Assembly (NCBI RefSeq): GCF_013391635.1
Contig: NZ_JACAWU010000002.1
Coordinates: 1,116,001 to 1,180,000, forward strand
Length of the DNA stretch: 64,000 bases
Origin: Natronomonas gomsonensis
GTDB taxonomy: Archaea; Halobacteriota; Halobacteria; Halobacteriales; Haloarculaceae
Reading direction: 5' to 3'
In this document: one piece after another, positions 52,626 to 63,645 of the stretch
How positions within the stretch are numbered: the first letter of the stretch is position 1
Layout: the number at the start of each line of letters is the position of its first letter
Translations under genes and position numbers: made by a program
The notes under the pieces: generated by a model
Seen by the model: the letters and a program-made list of their open reading frames with translations, nothing else
The model's database searches: none
Told to the model about the DNA's origin: nothing

Positions 52626-53170
52626 TTACTGAGTCGGATATGGGGTCTCTACTGCTTGAATATTGGGTTGGCAATAATGCATTAGGTACTGTGTCGAAAC
52701 CATATGAACCCGATTGCGACGTTGTTGACGATCGTTCCACTGGTGCTGCCACGAAAGTGATGGTAAGCCTTCCCAACAATAATACCGGTGTATGAACGAT
52801 GTGGTCATGGGTGCAACAAAGCCGCCGAGCAGGCTGTCATCCCGGGACCGCTTGCACCCACCGTTGGAGCATCGTTCGCGCCATAGAGCGGTTTCCAACA
52901 GCGTCAGGCGTGGTTCGTCGCTGTCTGGGCTCCAAGTATCCTACCCCCATCCCGGGATTCCTTCCCTTGAGAAGTACGACCATCCGCGGTTGCTATGAAA
53001 ATTGTAGGCGCTAAGTCCCCTTCTCAAGGAGCAACGCAAGGAGCGAAGCGATCGAGTAGCGCAGTAGGGAGGGGATACAGCGCCGTCATCACCTGTTCAT
53101 TTCTGTAGAAACTCATCGAAGTCGCGGGCAGGTGACCTGAATCCTGCTTCATAACGGTAACAGCGCGGAA
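52626..53170. other. Intergenic region left of the TnpB element
   Basis: No gene. AT-rich sequence near 52770-52790 could be the promoter of the pilin-like gene. At 53010-53090, AAGTCCCCTTCTCAAGGAGC and GGAGCGAAGCGATC are IS-end-like and could be a degraded second IS200/IS605 end. Confidence 0.3.
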
Positions 53171-53171
53171 A

Positions 53172-54545
<1,374 letters not shown>

Positions 54546-54740
54546 TATATGATTTCTGTCGAAAGGAATATGAGCGACGTACCGACTCTCCACAACCTCA
54601 AGGTTTTCGTCGGTTAGGGAAGATCCCGTGTTGCCGAGTGAACGGCTAAGACCCAACAGATGAGTTTTCACAGGTTTTACTTGCTATTGGTGAACCAACC
54701 AATATCGTTATTACATTGGTCTATGTACCAATACTAGTGG

Positions 54741-55079
54741 ATGGGATCACTGACCGACGATGATCTCGATGGCGTAAGTGAGGGGCGGAAGTATCCCGAT
54801 GGGACGGTCATCCGCGTGTTCTGCATGCGGACCGTCCGTGATGCGTACCCATCTGGATGGGCTTACAAGCTCCACTACGGTTCGACAGAGCCAGACCCGC
54901 CCCGAACGCTTGACGATGGAACGATTCGTCGGTACGACAACTCACATGAGGACACCAAAGGCCACGAACTGCACGTTGCTCCAGATCCTACTCCGGAGAT
55001 AATCGAGTTTCCCGGCATGGTTGAACTCTGGGAACGGTTCTGGAGTGAGGTCCCGAAATCCGAGTTCAACGGTACGTGA
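54741..55079 (+). CDS. TumE-family (DUF6516) toxin
   Basis: 112 residues. The core WAYKLHYGSTEPDPP, then TIRRYDNSHEDTKGHELH, is the DUF6516 pattern (YDN...GHH/HxH). It overlaps the downstream HTH gene by 4 nt (GTGA). TumE toxins are neutralised by the TumA HTH partner. TATA-like sequence lies near 54690-54720. Confidence 0.78.
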   Translation: MGSLTDDDLDGVSEGRKYPDGTVIRVFCMRTVRDAYPSGWAYKLHYGSTEPDPPRTLDDGTIRRYDNSHEDTKGHELHVAPDPTPEIIEFPGMVELWERFWSEVPKSEFNGT

Positions 55080-55552
55080 AGACACCAAACGAGGTCAAAT
55101 CTATGAACGACACCACACCGCCGCTGCATCCGATGGAACGCGAACAGCTTCGAGCGGAATCAACGCTCAACGTGACTGTGAAGTCGACCGACGAGTTCCA
55201 CGACGATGTCACGAACACCATACAGGTGCTTGAACAGGGTGAGACGGTGGATTCCACGCCGACGCTGTCGTTTGTGAGTTACGACGACCTGATGGCGACG
55301 CTAACGCCACGTGTGCTCGATCTCATCGAAGCCATCCGCCGGGAAGAGCCAGCTAGCATCAACGAAACTGCACGAGTTGTTGATCGAGACGTAAAGAACG
55401 TCCACGAAGAACTCAGTCGACTCGCCCAGTTGGGCATCATCTTCTTCGAGGAAGACGGCCAGAGTAAACGCCCAGTCGTCTGGTTCGACGAACTTGTCAT
55501 CAATCTCCCGTTCGACCCAGAGGCGGGCGACACGGCTACTGCTGCCCCTTGA
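55076..55552 (+). CDS. HTH antitoxin of the TumA / HVO_A0114 family
   Basis: 158 residues from GTG 55076, overlapping the toxin stop; an ATG 27 nt later is an alternative. The N-terminal half is charged (NVTVKSTDEFHDDV). The winged HTH is at about 80-140 (RVLDLIEAIRREEPASINETARVVDRDVKNVHEELSRL). This HTH family regularly follows DUF6516 toxins in haloarchaea, so the pair is a TumE/TumA-type module with likely autoregulation. Confidence 0.8.
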   Translation: MKTPNEVKSMNDTTPPLHPMEREQLRAESTLNVTVKSTDEFHDDVTNTIQVLEQGETVDSTPTLSFVSYDDLMATLTPRVLDLIEAIRREEPASINETARVVDRDVKNVHEELSRLAQLGIIFFEEDGQSKRPVVWFDELVINLPFDPEAGDTATAAP

Positions 55553-55683
55553 TCGGAGGTGGATTTTCACTCACCAGAGTGGTCGAACCCCATCGCTGCA
55601 TTTTGGATTCGCTTTGGCACCGATAATGGTGTACACCCCGACTCGGAAAATCGAAGTTCGCAAACTACTCAGGTGCCTCGGGC

Positions 55684-57927
55684 TTATCGAGCCGCCCGTC
55701 GACCAAGGACGAATATCAGGAGCGCCAGCAGTATCGGCGCCATCATTGCTTCAATCGTTATCAGCAACTCCCCGATAAACCCAGTCGGATTCAGTGGGCC
55801 CCCACCGGTTAGAAAGAGCAGTGAACTGTGATGGAAGGACTGCCACAGCACTCCTGGAATGTCTGCGGCAGCTCCGTATGTAATCGTTCCAGTTGAATCG
55901 CTCTGTAGCCATCCACCTAACGGGTATATGAAGGCGAAGGCGACGATGGTCCCGATGGACCAGCCAATGACTCGCGAAAAACTTTCACCGTGTCGGAAAA
56001 TGGCGTTCTGGGCTTCTGCAAACCAGTAGCTGACGCGTCGCCCCTCCGACCGCAGTTGTGCGCGGCGCATATCTTGTCTGCGAGCGAAGAATTTGGACTG
56101 CTCATCGGGGAGCGTGTTGGCTCTCGTTAGTTGCTCCAACACGTGGTAGGCACCCATCGATTTCGTGAGCCGACCAACGTTCTCGTCGTCGGGGGTATAC
56201 TCGTACTCCGAGTGCGGATCGTAAACACAGCGGTACGTTCCATGGTCGTCGAACACTGTTTGTGAGTTAATAGCAACGTCACCCATTCGAGTGCCATACA
56301 GTCGCGCCCCACTGAGGTTCGTATCAAACAGGTCGCTATTCGAGAGTTTTGCGCGTTCGAGATTTGCACCGCTGAGATCTGCACTACTGAAATCCGACGA
56401 CTCGAGGTTCGCCTCCCGGAAGTTGGCAGCTGTGGCCTCCGCGTCCTCAAATGACGACGCAGTCAGTGTCGCGTTCTCAAACACGCAGCCGGAAATATCG
56501 CAGGTCCCGAAGTCCGCGCCGTCACGAAACTCGACTTCGGGAAACTGCGCCTCGCCGAGGAATTCTGCACCGTAGAACTGACATGTTTCTTTGAATTCTG
56601 CGAGCATGAACCGAGCGGAGTCGTTGAACGTTGCACGCCGGAAACTAGCATCTTCGGTGAACTCCGTTTGATAAAAATCGACAGCTCCAGCAAACGAGGC
56701 GAGTTCAAACGTGGCACTGTCGTTGAACTGTCCCTTTGAGAAATCAGCCTCGCCTGGGACCTCGACGTGTCCGAAGTCGGCATCCTGCTCGAATACCGCC
56801 CCTTCGAAATTTACATCGGCTCCGAATGTGGTCAGTTGGAAGTCGACGCGGCCGCCAAACTCTGAACTACTGAAATCAACCATGCCGCCGATATCCACGT
56901 CACCGAACTCGAGTGAGCCGTCAAACTCGACTAGTGGCAACTGGATATCGCCTCCGAATGTTGCTCTGAAGTCAGCCCGTCCACTGAACTCTGCCCACTG
57001 GCCGACGAGGTCATCACGAAACTCCGTCTCAAAGAACGTCACATCGCCACGGAATTCTCCCTTTCCAACATCTGTCTCTCCGTCAATTGTCGCCCGATCG
57101 ACGTTCAGGTCTCCGTTGAACGTCGCTTGGCTCAAATTAAGCGTACACTGGAATGAGCTGTCGGAGAAATCCGTGTTGGCCCCAAAGGACGTATCAAAGA
57201 AGTCGGCTGCCGTTTCGAATACAGCTGAATTGAAGACAGTCTCGTCAATGAATTCTGTTTTATAAAAGTCGGTAGCGCCGCCGAACTGTACGGATTTGAA
57301 TTGGGCCGACTCCCGGAAGAGGGCTTTATCGAACGATAGGGCGCCGAGGAACTCCGCGTGGTCGAATACGGCGGCAGCGGTACATTCCGCGTAATCGAAC
57401 TCGGTATCGCCCCTGATTGTTGTCTTCGAAAACGTGAGGTCATTCTGGAACGTGGTCCCACGGAAGCGGATGGAAGCAACATCGATCTCCGAGTCGGAGA
57501 CGTCGGTTGGCCCTTCGAATCTGGCGTGTGAGAAATCGAGATTCGCTTCGCCAGCGACGAGTTCGAGGGGGTCGTCACTCAAATCGAACGTTCCGAACTT
57601 CGCGCCGATAAATTCGAAATCAGGTTTTGAGTCTGCATTCTCCGCTGAGCTATTCGTGCGTACCGTGTCTCTGAACGCTCTTTTCACTTCGTCGTCCGAT
57701 TTCTGGGTGACTGGTGTATGAAAGATACACAGGTTACTGTCACCGCGGGTTTCGTGTGGACAGGACCATTCTCCGTCCTCGTTCAGTAGTCCTTTTTCGA
57801 CGTAGCACGTATCCCCGTCTTCCCCACCCCATGTGTCTGGGTCGCTCGAATCAAGTACGTACGCGCAGGTTCCCCCGTCAGGCATACATCGGCCAAGCAG
57901 GGGTGGCTTCTTCAAACTGGGTGCCAA
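55684..57927 (-). CDS. Pentapeptide-repeat protein with Cys-rich N-terminus and pore-like membrane C-terminus
   Basis: 747 residues; ATG 57885 is an alternative start at MPDGGTC. The first 75 residues contain Cys and His spaced like a zinc site (CMPDGGTC, DTCYVEKG, WSCPHETRG, LCIFHTP). Residues about 100-560 are a long pentapeptide-type array, for example FSHARFEG, FDKALFRES, FNSAVFETAADF and ANLERAKLSNSDL. The C-terminal 100 residues have a helix (IGWSIGTIVAFAFIYPLGGW), a re-entrant segment SSLLFLTGGGPLNPTG and a final helix (MAPILLALLIFVLGRR). The last part resembles a two-helix ion channel. It lacks the TxGYG filter, so ion selectivity cannot be assumed. Confidence 0.75.
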   Translation of the reverse strand: MAPSLKKPPLLGRCMPDGGTCAYVLDSSDPDTWGGEDGDTCYVEKGLLNEDGEWSCPHETRGDSNLCIFHTPVTQKSDDEVKRAFRDTVRTNSSAENADSKPDFEFIGAKFGTFDLSDDPLELVAGEANLDFSHARFEGPTDVSDSEIDVASIRFRGTTFQNDLTFSKTTIRGDTEFDYAECTAAAVFDHAEFLGALSFDKALFRESAQFKSVQFGGATDFYKTEFIDETVFNSAVFETAADFFDTSFGANTDFSDSSFQCTLNLSQATFNGDLNVDRATIDGETDVGKGEFRGDVTFFETEFRDDLVGQWAEFSGRADFRATFGGDIQLPLVEFDGSLEFGDVDIGGMVDFSSSEFGGRVDFQLTTFGADVNFEGAVFEQDADFGHVEVPGEADFSKGQFNDSATFELASFAGAVDFYQTEFTEDASFRRATFNDSARFMLAEFKETCQFYGAEFLGEAQFPEVEFRDGADFGTCDISGCVFENATLTASSFEDAEATAANFREANLESSDFSSADLSGANLERAKLSNSDLFDTNLSGARLYGTRMGDVAINSQTVFDDHGTYRCVYDPHSEYEYTPDDENVGRLTKSMGAYHVLEQLTRANTLPDEQSKFFARRQDMRRAQLRSEGRRVSYWFAEAQNAIFRHGESFSRVIGWSIGTIVAFAFIYPLGGWLQSDSTGTITYGAAADIPGVLWQSFHHSSLLFLTGGGPLNPTGFIGELLITIEAMMAPILLALLIFVLGRRAAR

Positions 57928-57990
57928 TACGCCTGGGTTTGATAGATCGTTTACAGTGGCACCGCGTCACGGCATCGCGGCGATATTGGA

Positions 57991-60132
57991 GTGAAACGTG
58001 TTGGGGCACTGCCAGAGCCGGTCCGACCACGACAACTCGAACGGACAATACATGGCTTTTTGAGCGCCCACCGCAAGACAGCGACTGTGAGACGGACCGG
58101 CCTCGCTGTTGCCGTTGTCGCACTTGTCGTGGTGAGTACCGCGACGGTCGCCGTTGGCGTTTCGACACTCGCCGTCGCGACAGATGGCGACGCTGTCGTA
58201 GCCCAACAGACGACGGCGACGCCGACGAACAATACGACGGTCCAACACGAACGCCCGGATTCGGTGTCGCAGTCGGGTGACTCCCAGCGGGTGAGCCAGT
58301 GGCTCGAAGGCCGCCTCTCTGAGCAACTCCAGGGCAGCGCGATCGAGATCTCAGAGGGGGAGTACGAACAGGGCCAAGAGCTGCTCGGTGACGAGTACGA
58401 TTCGCGACTCGAGCAGTACGTGGACGTTGCGGGGGAGACTGAAGGGACGGATGATGACGACAGCGCCGAGACGTTCCGTGAGACCCAACAGAACCAACGG
58501 GAGTTCGGTGAGACGGTCCAATCGTATCGCGAGACAAAAGACGAATATGACGAGGCGCGGGCGAACGGTAATGAGACGCGCGCTCGGGCGGCTGCACGGC
58601 GCCTCGAATCGCTCTCGGAGAACGCAACCATACTCAACCGGAGTCTCAACCGCAATTACAGAACGATAGCAAACCAAACCGGCCGCAACTTCGACCAGTC
58701 CGAGGAGGCCGTTGAGACGACAACACGAAATATCACGTCCCAGCAGGCGACCGTTCGGGAGCAAACGTTCGTTACGACACAGCTGACCGTCGAGACGAAC
58801 GGCACACGAGTCGCATTCGATGCACCACTTGGCATCTCTGGGCGTGTGACCACGGCCAATGGAACGGCTGTTGGGAACCAACCGGCTCGAATCGTCGTGT
58901 TTGACCGCACGTATTCGATCGAGACTGACAACGAAGGGCGGTTTGAAGTGGCCTATCGCCCGGTCTCGCTACCGGTTAACGCGAGTGAAGTTGCTGTCCA
59001 GTTCCGACCAGCTGCCACCTCACCGTATCTCGGGTCCAAACAGAACGTCTCCGTCGACGTCCGGCAGGTGACGCCAACGCTTGCAGTGTCGGCGAGCCCA
59101 GCAGAGGCTGGTTACGGCGAGACCGTAACCACGACAGCGACGGCAACCGTTGGGAATCGCTCGGTTCCATCGCTGCCCCTTACCGCGACGTTCGGCGGCG
59201 CGACGCGGACGCGTATGACGAACGCCTCGGGAAGGATTGGGACCGACCACCGCGTGCCTGCCGCGGTATCTACAGGCGACCAGTCGATATCCGTTCGACA
59301 CGGGTTGGCAAATCGAGCGGTCGGGGCCATTACGGAGACCGCGACGGTTTCGGTTACGTCGACGCCGACGAGGCTGTCAGTGGCTGCCGAACGCGTGGGC
59401 GGTCGTCTCGAGATTGAGGGTCGACTGCGGACAGAGAGTGGGACGCGGATTCCAGATCAATCCGTCTCGGTGGCTGTTGGCGAATCCGTCCAGACCGTCG
59501 AGACAAACGAATCTGGGTGGTATCGCACTTCGGTGCGGAACGTCACTGGAACGGCCGATGAGAACGCGAGTACTGTGCCGGTGACTGCACGCTTCGATGC
59601 TACTGGCGGGAATCTTCAGTCGAGTCGCGCGGAGACGACGATTGCTGTTCCTGGTAGTGCGTCGACTGGACTCCTGCCGTGGAGTGAGACGGTGTCGCTC
59701 GCAATCGGCGGTGGCGTCGTTTCGCTTGTCCTCCTTGCTGGTGCGGTCGTGTGGGTCCGACGTGACGACGGCGTTGAGACTTCTGAAGAGACTGCAGTGA
59801 CGCCTGAATCATCCGACGACCGTCTCGGTGGGCCGACGCCACAGCAGTGGATCGACGATGCCGAAACAACGCTCGTTGCTGGCGACCATAAGGGCGCAGC
59901 CATCGCCACCTACGCCGCAGTCAGAGCGGGCTTGGGCCAACGCATCGATCTCTCGGACACGTTGACGCACACGGAGTTCCTTGCGGTCTGTGGGACCGAA
60001 ATCGACGATATCGACATCGAAGCGCTGTCAACGGTGGTGGATGCCTACGAACGGGCGACCTTCGCCGGCAGTATCGAACCGAGCGAGGTGCGGACGGCAC
60101 TGCGGGCAGCAAAGCGTGTTGTCGGCGAATGA
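57991..60132 (+). CDS. Membrane-anchored surface protein with C-terminal DUF4129 domain
   Basis: 713 residues from GTG 57991. A signal-anchor helix (TGLAVAVVALVVVSTATVAVGV) is followed by a Gln/Glu-rich coiled region (about 100-250) and three carboxypeptidase-regulatory or BIg-like domains (SGRVTTANGTAVGNQPARI, NEGRFEVAYRP, NESGWYRTSVRN). A second helix (LAIGGGVVSLVLLAGAVVWV) precedes the cytoplasmic DUF4129 domain GDHKGAAIATYAAVRAGLGQ. DUF4129 proteins usually sit with MoxR and DUF58 genes. Here those lie 16-22 kb away. It is upstream of the DUF1616 gene in the same direction. Confidence 0.78.
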   Translation: MKRVGALPEPVRPRQLERTIHGFLSAHRKTATVRRTGLAVAVVALVVVSTATVAVGVSTLAVATDGDAVVAQQTTATPTNNTTVQHERPDSVSQSGDSQRVSQWLEGRLSEQLQGSAIEISEGEYEQGQELLGDEYDSRLEQYVDVAGETEGTDDDDSAETFRETQQNQREFGETVQSYRETKDEYDEARANGNETRARAAARRLESLSENATILNRSLNRNYRTIANQTGRNFDQSEEAVETTTRNITSQQATVREQTFVTTQLTVETNGTRVAFDAPLGISGRVTTANGTAVGNQPARIVVFDRTYSIETDNEGRFEVAYRPVSLPVNASEVAVQFRPAATSPYLGSKQNVSVDVRQVTPTLAVSASPAEAGYGETVTTTATATVGNRSVPSLPLTATFGGATRTRMTNASGRIGTDHRVPAAVSTGDQSISVRHGLANRAVGAITETATVSVTSTPTRLSVAAERVGGRLEIEGRLRTESGTRIPDQSVSVAVGESVQTVETNESGWYRTSVRNVTGTADENASTVPVTARFDATGGNLQSSRAETTIAVPGSASTGLLPWSETVSLAIGGGVVSLVLLAGAVVWVRRDDGVETSEETAVTPESSDDRLGGPTPQQWIDDAETTLVAGDHKGAAIATYAAVRAGLGQRIDLSDTLTHTEFLAVCGTEIDDIDIEALSTVVDAYERATFAGSIEPSEVRTALRAAKRVVGE

Positions 60133-60245
60133 CCACCTAACAACGAAGCTCTTGCCTCGGGGCAATCCGCAAGATACCCGTCACGTCGCCGTGGCGACGC
60201 ACCGACCGCGGCTTTTTTGTTCGGCACCCGCTTTCGCTGTAGTAG

Positions 60246-61343
60246 ATGTCACGCCGACGGGACCTCTGGTTGTTGTTGCCCCGTCCAGTCCGTCGGTTGC
60301 CAGCCGACCTCGCCGCAATGCTTGCGGTGGTCGTGCTGACAAACGCGGTCGTCTTTCTGCCGATCGTCCGGGAATCGCCGGTGAGGGTGCTGTTGGGACT
60401 GCCCTTCGTGTTGTTCGTTCCCGGCTACGTCTTCATCGCGGCGCTGTTTCCCGAAGCGGGACAGCCACCAACGGAGGAGGCGCTCGCGGAGGCACAAGAC
60501 GACGATGATGGCGATGACTCGGGATATTCTCTCAAGGGCCCGTTGGGTGGTCCGCTCGGCAGTGATCGTGGTATCGACGGCATCGAACGCCTCGCGCTTG
60601 CCTTTGGGTTGAGTATCGCGATTACGCCGCTGATCGGGTTGGCACTAAACTTCACGCCGTGGGGGATTCGACTGGCGCCGATCATGGTGTCGTTGAGTGG
60701 GTTTACTGTTGTGATGACCGCCGTGGCAACCGTTCGGCGCTGGGAGCTGCCCGAAGACGAACGCTTTGCCGTGCCGTATCGGGCATGGCTTAAGGCGGGT
60801 CGCGAGGAGGTGTTTGAGCCATCCTCCCGTACTGACGCCGTCCTGAACGTGGCGTTGGCGGTGAGTGTGGTGCTTGCGTTAGGGTCCGTTGGGTATGCGA
60901 TTGCGGTGCCACCGCAGGGTGAGCAGTTCTCGGAGTTTTACCTCCTTACCGAAGCCGAGGACGGCCAAGAGGTCTCCAACGCCGAGGGATTGGTCGCCGA
61001 TAATTATCCGACGAACTTCACGCAAGGTGAGGAACGCTCGCTGGTCGTCGGCATCGGCAATCAGGAACACCAGCGGGCGAACTACACGGTGGTGGTGGAG
61101 ATTCAGCGGGTTGAAACCGTGGGCAATGAGACACGAGTGCGTGAATCACAGGAGTTGCGACGTTTCCAGACGACGCTCCCCCACAATGAGACGTGGCATC
61201 GGCAGCATACTGTCGCGCCGCGGATGACTGGTGAGAACCTTCGGTTGCAGTATCTGTTGTATCGTGGTGAGCCGCCAGCGGAGATTGATACGTCGACGGC
61301 CTATCGAGATCTCCACCTGTGGGTCAACGTTTCGAGCGCCTGA
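60246..61343 (+). CDS. DUF1616 membrane protein
   Basis: 365 residues. About five N-terminal helices (MLAVVVLTNAVVFLPIV, LLGLPFVLFVPGYVFIAALF, LAFGLSIAITPLIGLALN) carry the DUF1616 LPGxx-type loop. An extracytoplasmic beta domain of about 135 residues follows, containing NQEHQRANYTVVVEIQRVE. An acidic cytoplasmic loop has DDDDGDDSG. DUF1616 genes accompany archaeal glycan and S-layer genes, and here the next genes are a GT2 and wecB/wecC. Confidence 0.85.
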   Translation: MSRRRDLWLLLPRPVRRLPADLAAMLAVVVLTNAVVFLPIVRESPVRVLLGLPFVLFVPGYVFIAALFPEAGQPPTEEALAEAQDDDDGDDSGYSLKGPLGGPLGSDRGIDGIERLALAFGLSIAITPLIGLALNFTPWGIRLAPIMVSLSGFTVVMTAVATVRRWELPEDERFAVPYRAWLKAGREEVFEPSSRTDAVLNVALAVSVVLALGSVGYAIAVPPQGEQFSEFYLLTEAEDGQEVSNAEGLVADNYPTNFTQGEERSLVVGIGNQEHQRANYTVVVEIQRVETVGNETRVRESQELRRFQTTLPHNETWHRQHTVAPRMTGENLRLQYLLYRGEPPAEIDTSTAYRDLHLWVNVSSA

Positions 61344-61558
61344 TGGTAGGTGAGGTATACTCGGGGTGTTGATGCAGGCAAAACTGGATTAATACGTGCT
61401 TAAACCCACATCAACAGCGATTGCCACGGTGGTTGTACTCGTCTGCTCCTGTACGATAATTTTAAACCAGTTTAGTTTGATTATCATATCGTTACCAGAA
61501 GTCTCCGGCTGGGTTGGAGGGCCAGCCACTGCGGTTGAGTAGACGGGTGCGCTACACA

Positions 61559-62533
61559 ATGGGAATACAAACGAACGGAAGCGGGGGTGAATCGAGTGTT
61601 ACCGACCAGTCGGTTATTTCAGAAGTATCGAGCACAGTTGCGGAAGAGATTGTCGTTGGCATTCCGACGTATAACGAAGAGATTGCGATTGGGAGTGTTG
61701 TCCTCCAGGCACAGCAGTATGCTGAGGAAGTCGTCGTCGTTGATGACGGCAGCTCCGATCACACAGTGGCGATTGCCGAAGCAGCTGGGGCAACCGTCAT
61801 TGAACACGAGACGAACAAGGGAAAAGGCGGGGCGATTCGGACCATCCTTGGCCATTTTCAGGACGTTGATCTCGATGCGGTTGTCCTGCTTGATGGGGAT
61901 GGCCAGCATATCCCCGGCGACATCCCCGAAGTCGTCGAACCGGTTGTCGATGATGACTGCGATATCGCTATCGGCAGCCGGTATCTCGAGGACGATGACA
62001 CGGAGACGCCCGTGTATCGCCGCTTTGGACAACGGGTACTTGATTATCTGACGCTCGGCTCCTCTGGGGAGAACTTGACGGACACCCAAAGTGGGTTTCG
62101 GGCGTTCTCACCCGACGCCGTTGCGGAGTTGAATATCCGCACCGACGGAATGGGCGTCGAAAGCGAGATGATCGGGCAGGCCTCCGAGAACGGACTGGAC
62201 ATCGAAGAAGTGCCGATCGATGTCCGGTATGAAGAGGTGGACGGCCAGACCCACAATCCGTTGCGTCACGGGTTGGGCGTTGCGGTGTTCCTGACGCAGT
62301 TGATCCGTGACCGACATCCGTTACTGTTCTTTGCGGTGCCCGGATTGGCCTTATTGACGATGGGTGGGTTGGTGATGACTCATGCTGCATGGCTGTATCA
62401 GACGACGGGTGCGTTTCACCAATGGCGTGTCACGATCAGCGGATTCACCATCCTACTGGGTACGATTGGCCTGTTCTGTGGGCTGGTGTTGAGTCAGGTG
62501 CAGAATATGATCGCTGGCCTTGACGGTGAGTAA
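61559..62533 (+). CDS. Glycosyltransferase family 2, dolichol-phosphate mannosyltransferase type
   Basis: 324 residues from ATG 61559; a longer frame begins 45 nt earlier but the family core starts at VVGIPTYNEEIAIGSVV. GT-A motifs: VVVVDDGSSDHT, NKGKGGAIRT, LLDGDGQHIPGDI (DxD) and DTQSGFRAF, intact. Two C-terminal helices (LLFFAVPGLALLTMGGLV and ISGFTILLGTIGLFCGLVL). This is the DPM/AglJ-like group that charges polyprenol phosphate or begins N-glycans. Followed 2 nt later by wecB. Confidence 0.82.
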   Translation: MGIQTNGSGGESSVTDQSVISEVSSTVAEEIVVGIPTYNEEIAIGSVVLQAQQYAEEVVVVDDGSSDHTVAIAEAAGATVIEHETNKGKGGAIRTILGHFQDVDLDAVVLLDGDGQHIPGDIPEVVEPVVDDDCDIAIGSRYLEDDDTETPVYRRFGQRVLDYLTLGSSGENLTDTQSGFRAFSPDAVAELNIRTDGMGVESEMIGQASENGLDIEEVPIDVRYEEVDGQTHNPLRHGLGVAVFLTQLIRDRHPLLFFAVPGLALLTMGGLVMTHAAWLYQTTGAFHQWRVTISGFTILLGTIGLFCGLVLSQVQNMIAGLDGE

Positions 62534-62535
62534 AT

Positions 62536-63645
62536 TTGAATCAGAACGACACACAACTCGCGTTCGTGTTGGGGACTCGGCCGGAAATTATCAAGATGGC
62601 GCCGCTCATTCGGGAATGCGAGCAGAGAGACCAGCCATTCGTCCTCATCCACACCGGCCAGCATTATTCCGACTCGCTGGATTCGGTGTTCTTCGACCAA
62701 CTGGAGCTTCCGACGCCCGACTATCATCTCGGGGTTGGATCTGCCTCTCATGGTGAACAGACCGGAACGATGGTCATTCAAATCGAGGAGGTGTTGCTTG
62801 AAGTTGAGCCGAGTGTGGTGTTCGTCCAAGGCGATACGAACTCCGTGCTTGCGAGCGCGATCGCAGGTAGCAAACTTGACTGTGAACTAGCCCACGTCGA
62901 GGCAGGGCTCCGAAGCTTCGATCGAGACATGCCAGAGGAGACGAATCGCGTCGTTGCCGACCACGTCTCGGATTATCTCTTCGCACCGACAGAGCAGAGT
63001 CGAGAGTACTTGCTTGATGAGGGCCGTCCTGAGGAAGATATCTACGTGACCGGCAATACCGTCGTTGACGCGCTTTATCAAAACCGCGAACTTGCACGCG
63101 AGAAGAGTGACGTGTTTGCGGAATTGGATATGGTTAATGAAGAGTACTTCCTCATGACGGCCCACCGTGCAGAGAACGTTGATGATGAAGGTCGGTTCCG
63201 TGAGTTACTATCTGGTGTTGCAAAGGCTGCAGAGACTCACGGTGCCACCGTTATTTATCCGATACACCCACGGGCGCGAAATCAGCTTGATGAATTCGCT
63301 ATCGACGTGTCTGAACGGATTCGCCTTACGGAACCACAGGAGTATCTTGATTTCCTCCGATTAGAGGCAGATGCAAATCTTATACTTACCGACTCCGGAG
63401 GGGTGCAGGAAGAAGCGTGTGTACTCCGTGTTCCCTGCGTGACACTTCGTGATAATACGGAGCGGCCAGAGACGTTGGATGTAGGGGCGAACCGACTGAG
63501 TGGGACTGCCCCGGAATCAATTCAAGAAGAGGCCAGAAGGATGCTCTCAAAACCCACTGAGTGGGCAAATCCGTTCGGTGATGGAAAAGCAGCAGCGGAG
63601 ATGCTCGATATTGTGGCGAAGCAACCGCAGCAGGTGAAACAATGA
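62536..63645 (+). CDS. wecB: UDP-N-acetylglucosamine 2-epimerase (non-hydrolysing)
   Basis: 369 residues, starting at TTG 62536, two bases after the upstream stop. Family motifs: FVLGTRPEIIKMAPLI, VQGDTNS, HVEAGLRSFD, MPEETNR and TAHRAENVD, then the UDP-binding region LTDSGGVQEEACVL. It converts UDP-GlcNAc to UDP-ManNAc. The next gene, overlapping by 4 nt, oxidises UDP-ManNAc, so the pair supplies UDP-ManNAcA for surface glycans. Confidence 0.92.
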   Translation: MNQNDTQLAFVLGTRPEIIKMAPLIRECEQRDQPFVLIHTGQHYSDSLDSVFFDQLELPTPDYHLGVGSASHGEQTGTMVIQIEEVLLEVEPSVVFVQGDTNSVLASAIAGSKLDCELAHVEAGLRSFDRDMPEETNRVVADHVSDYLFAPTEQSREYLLDEGRPEEDIYVTGNTVVDALYQNRELAREKSDVFAELDMVNEEYFLMTAHRAENVDDEGRFRELLSGVAKAAETHGATVIYPIHPRARNQLDEFAIDVSERIRLTEPQEYLDFLRLEADANLILTDSGGVQEEACVLRVPCVTLRDNTERPETLDVGANRLSGTAPESIQEEARRMLSKPTEWANPFGDGKAAAEMLDIVAKQPQQVKQ

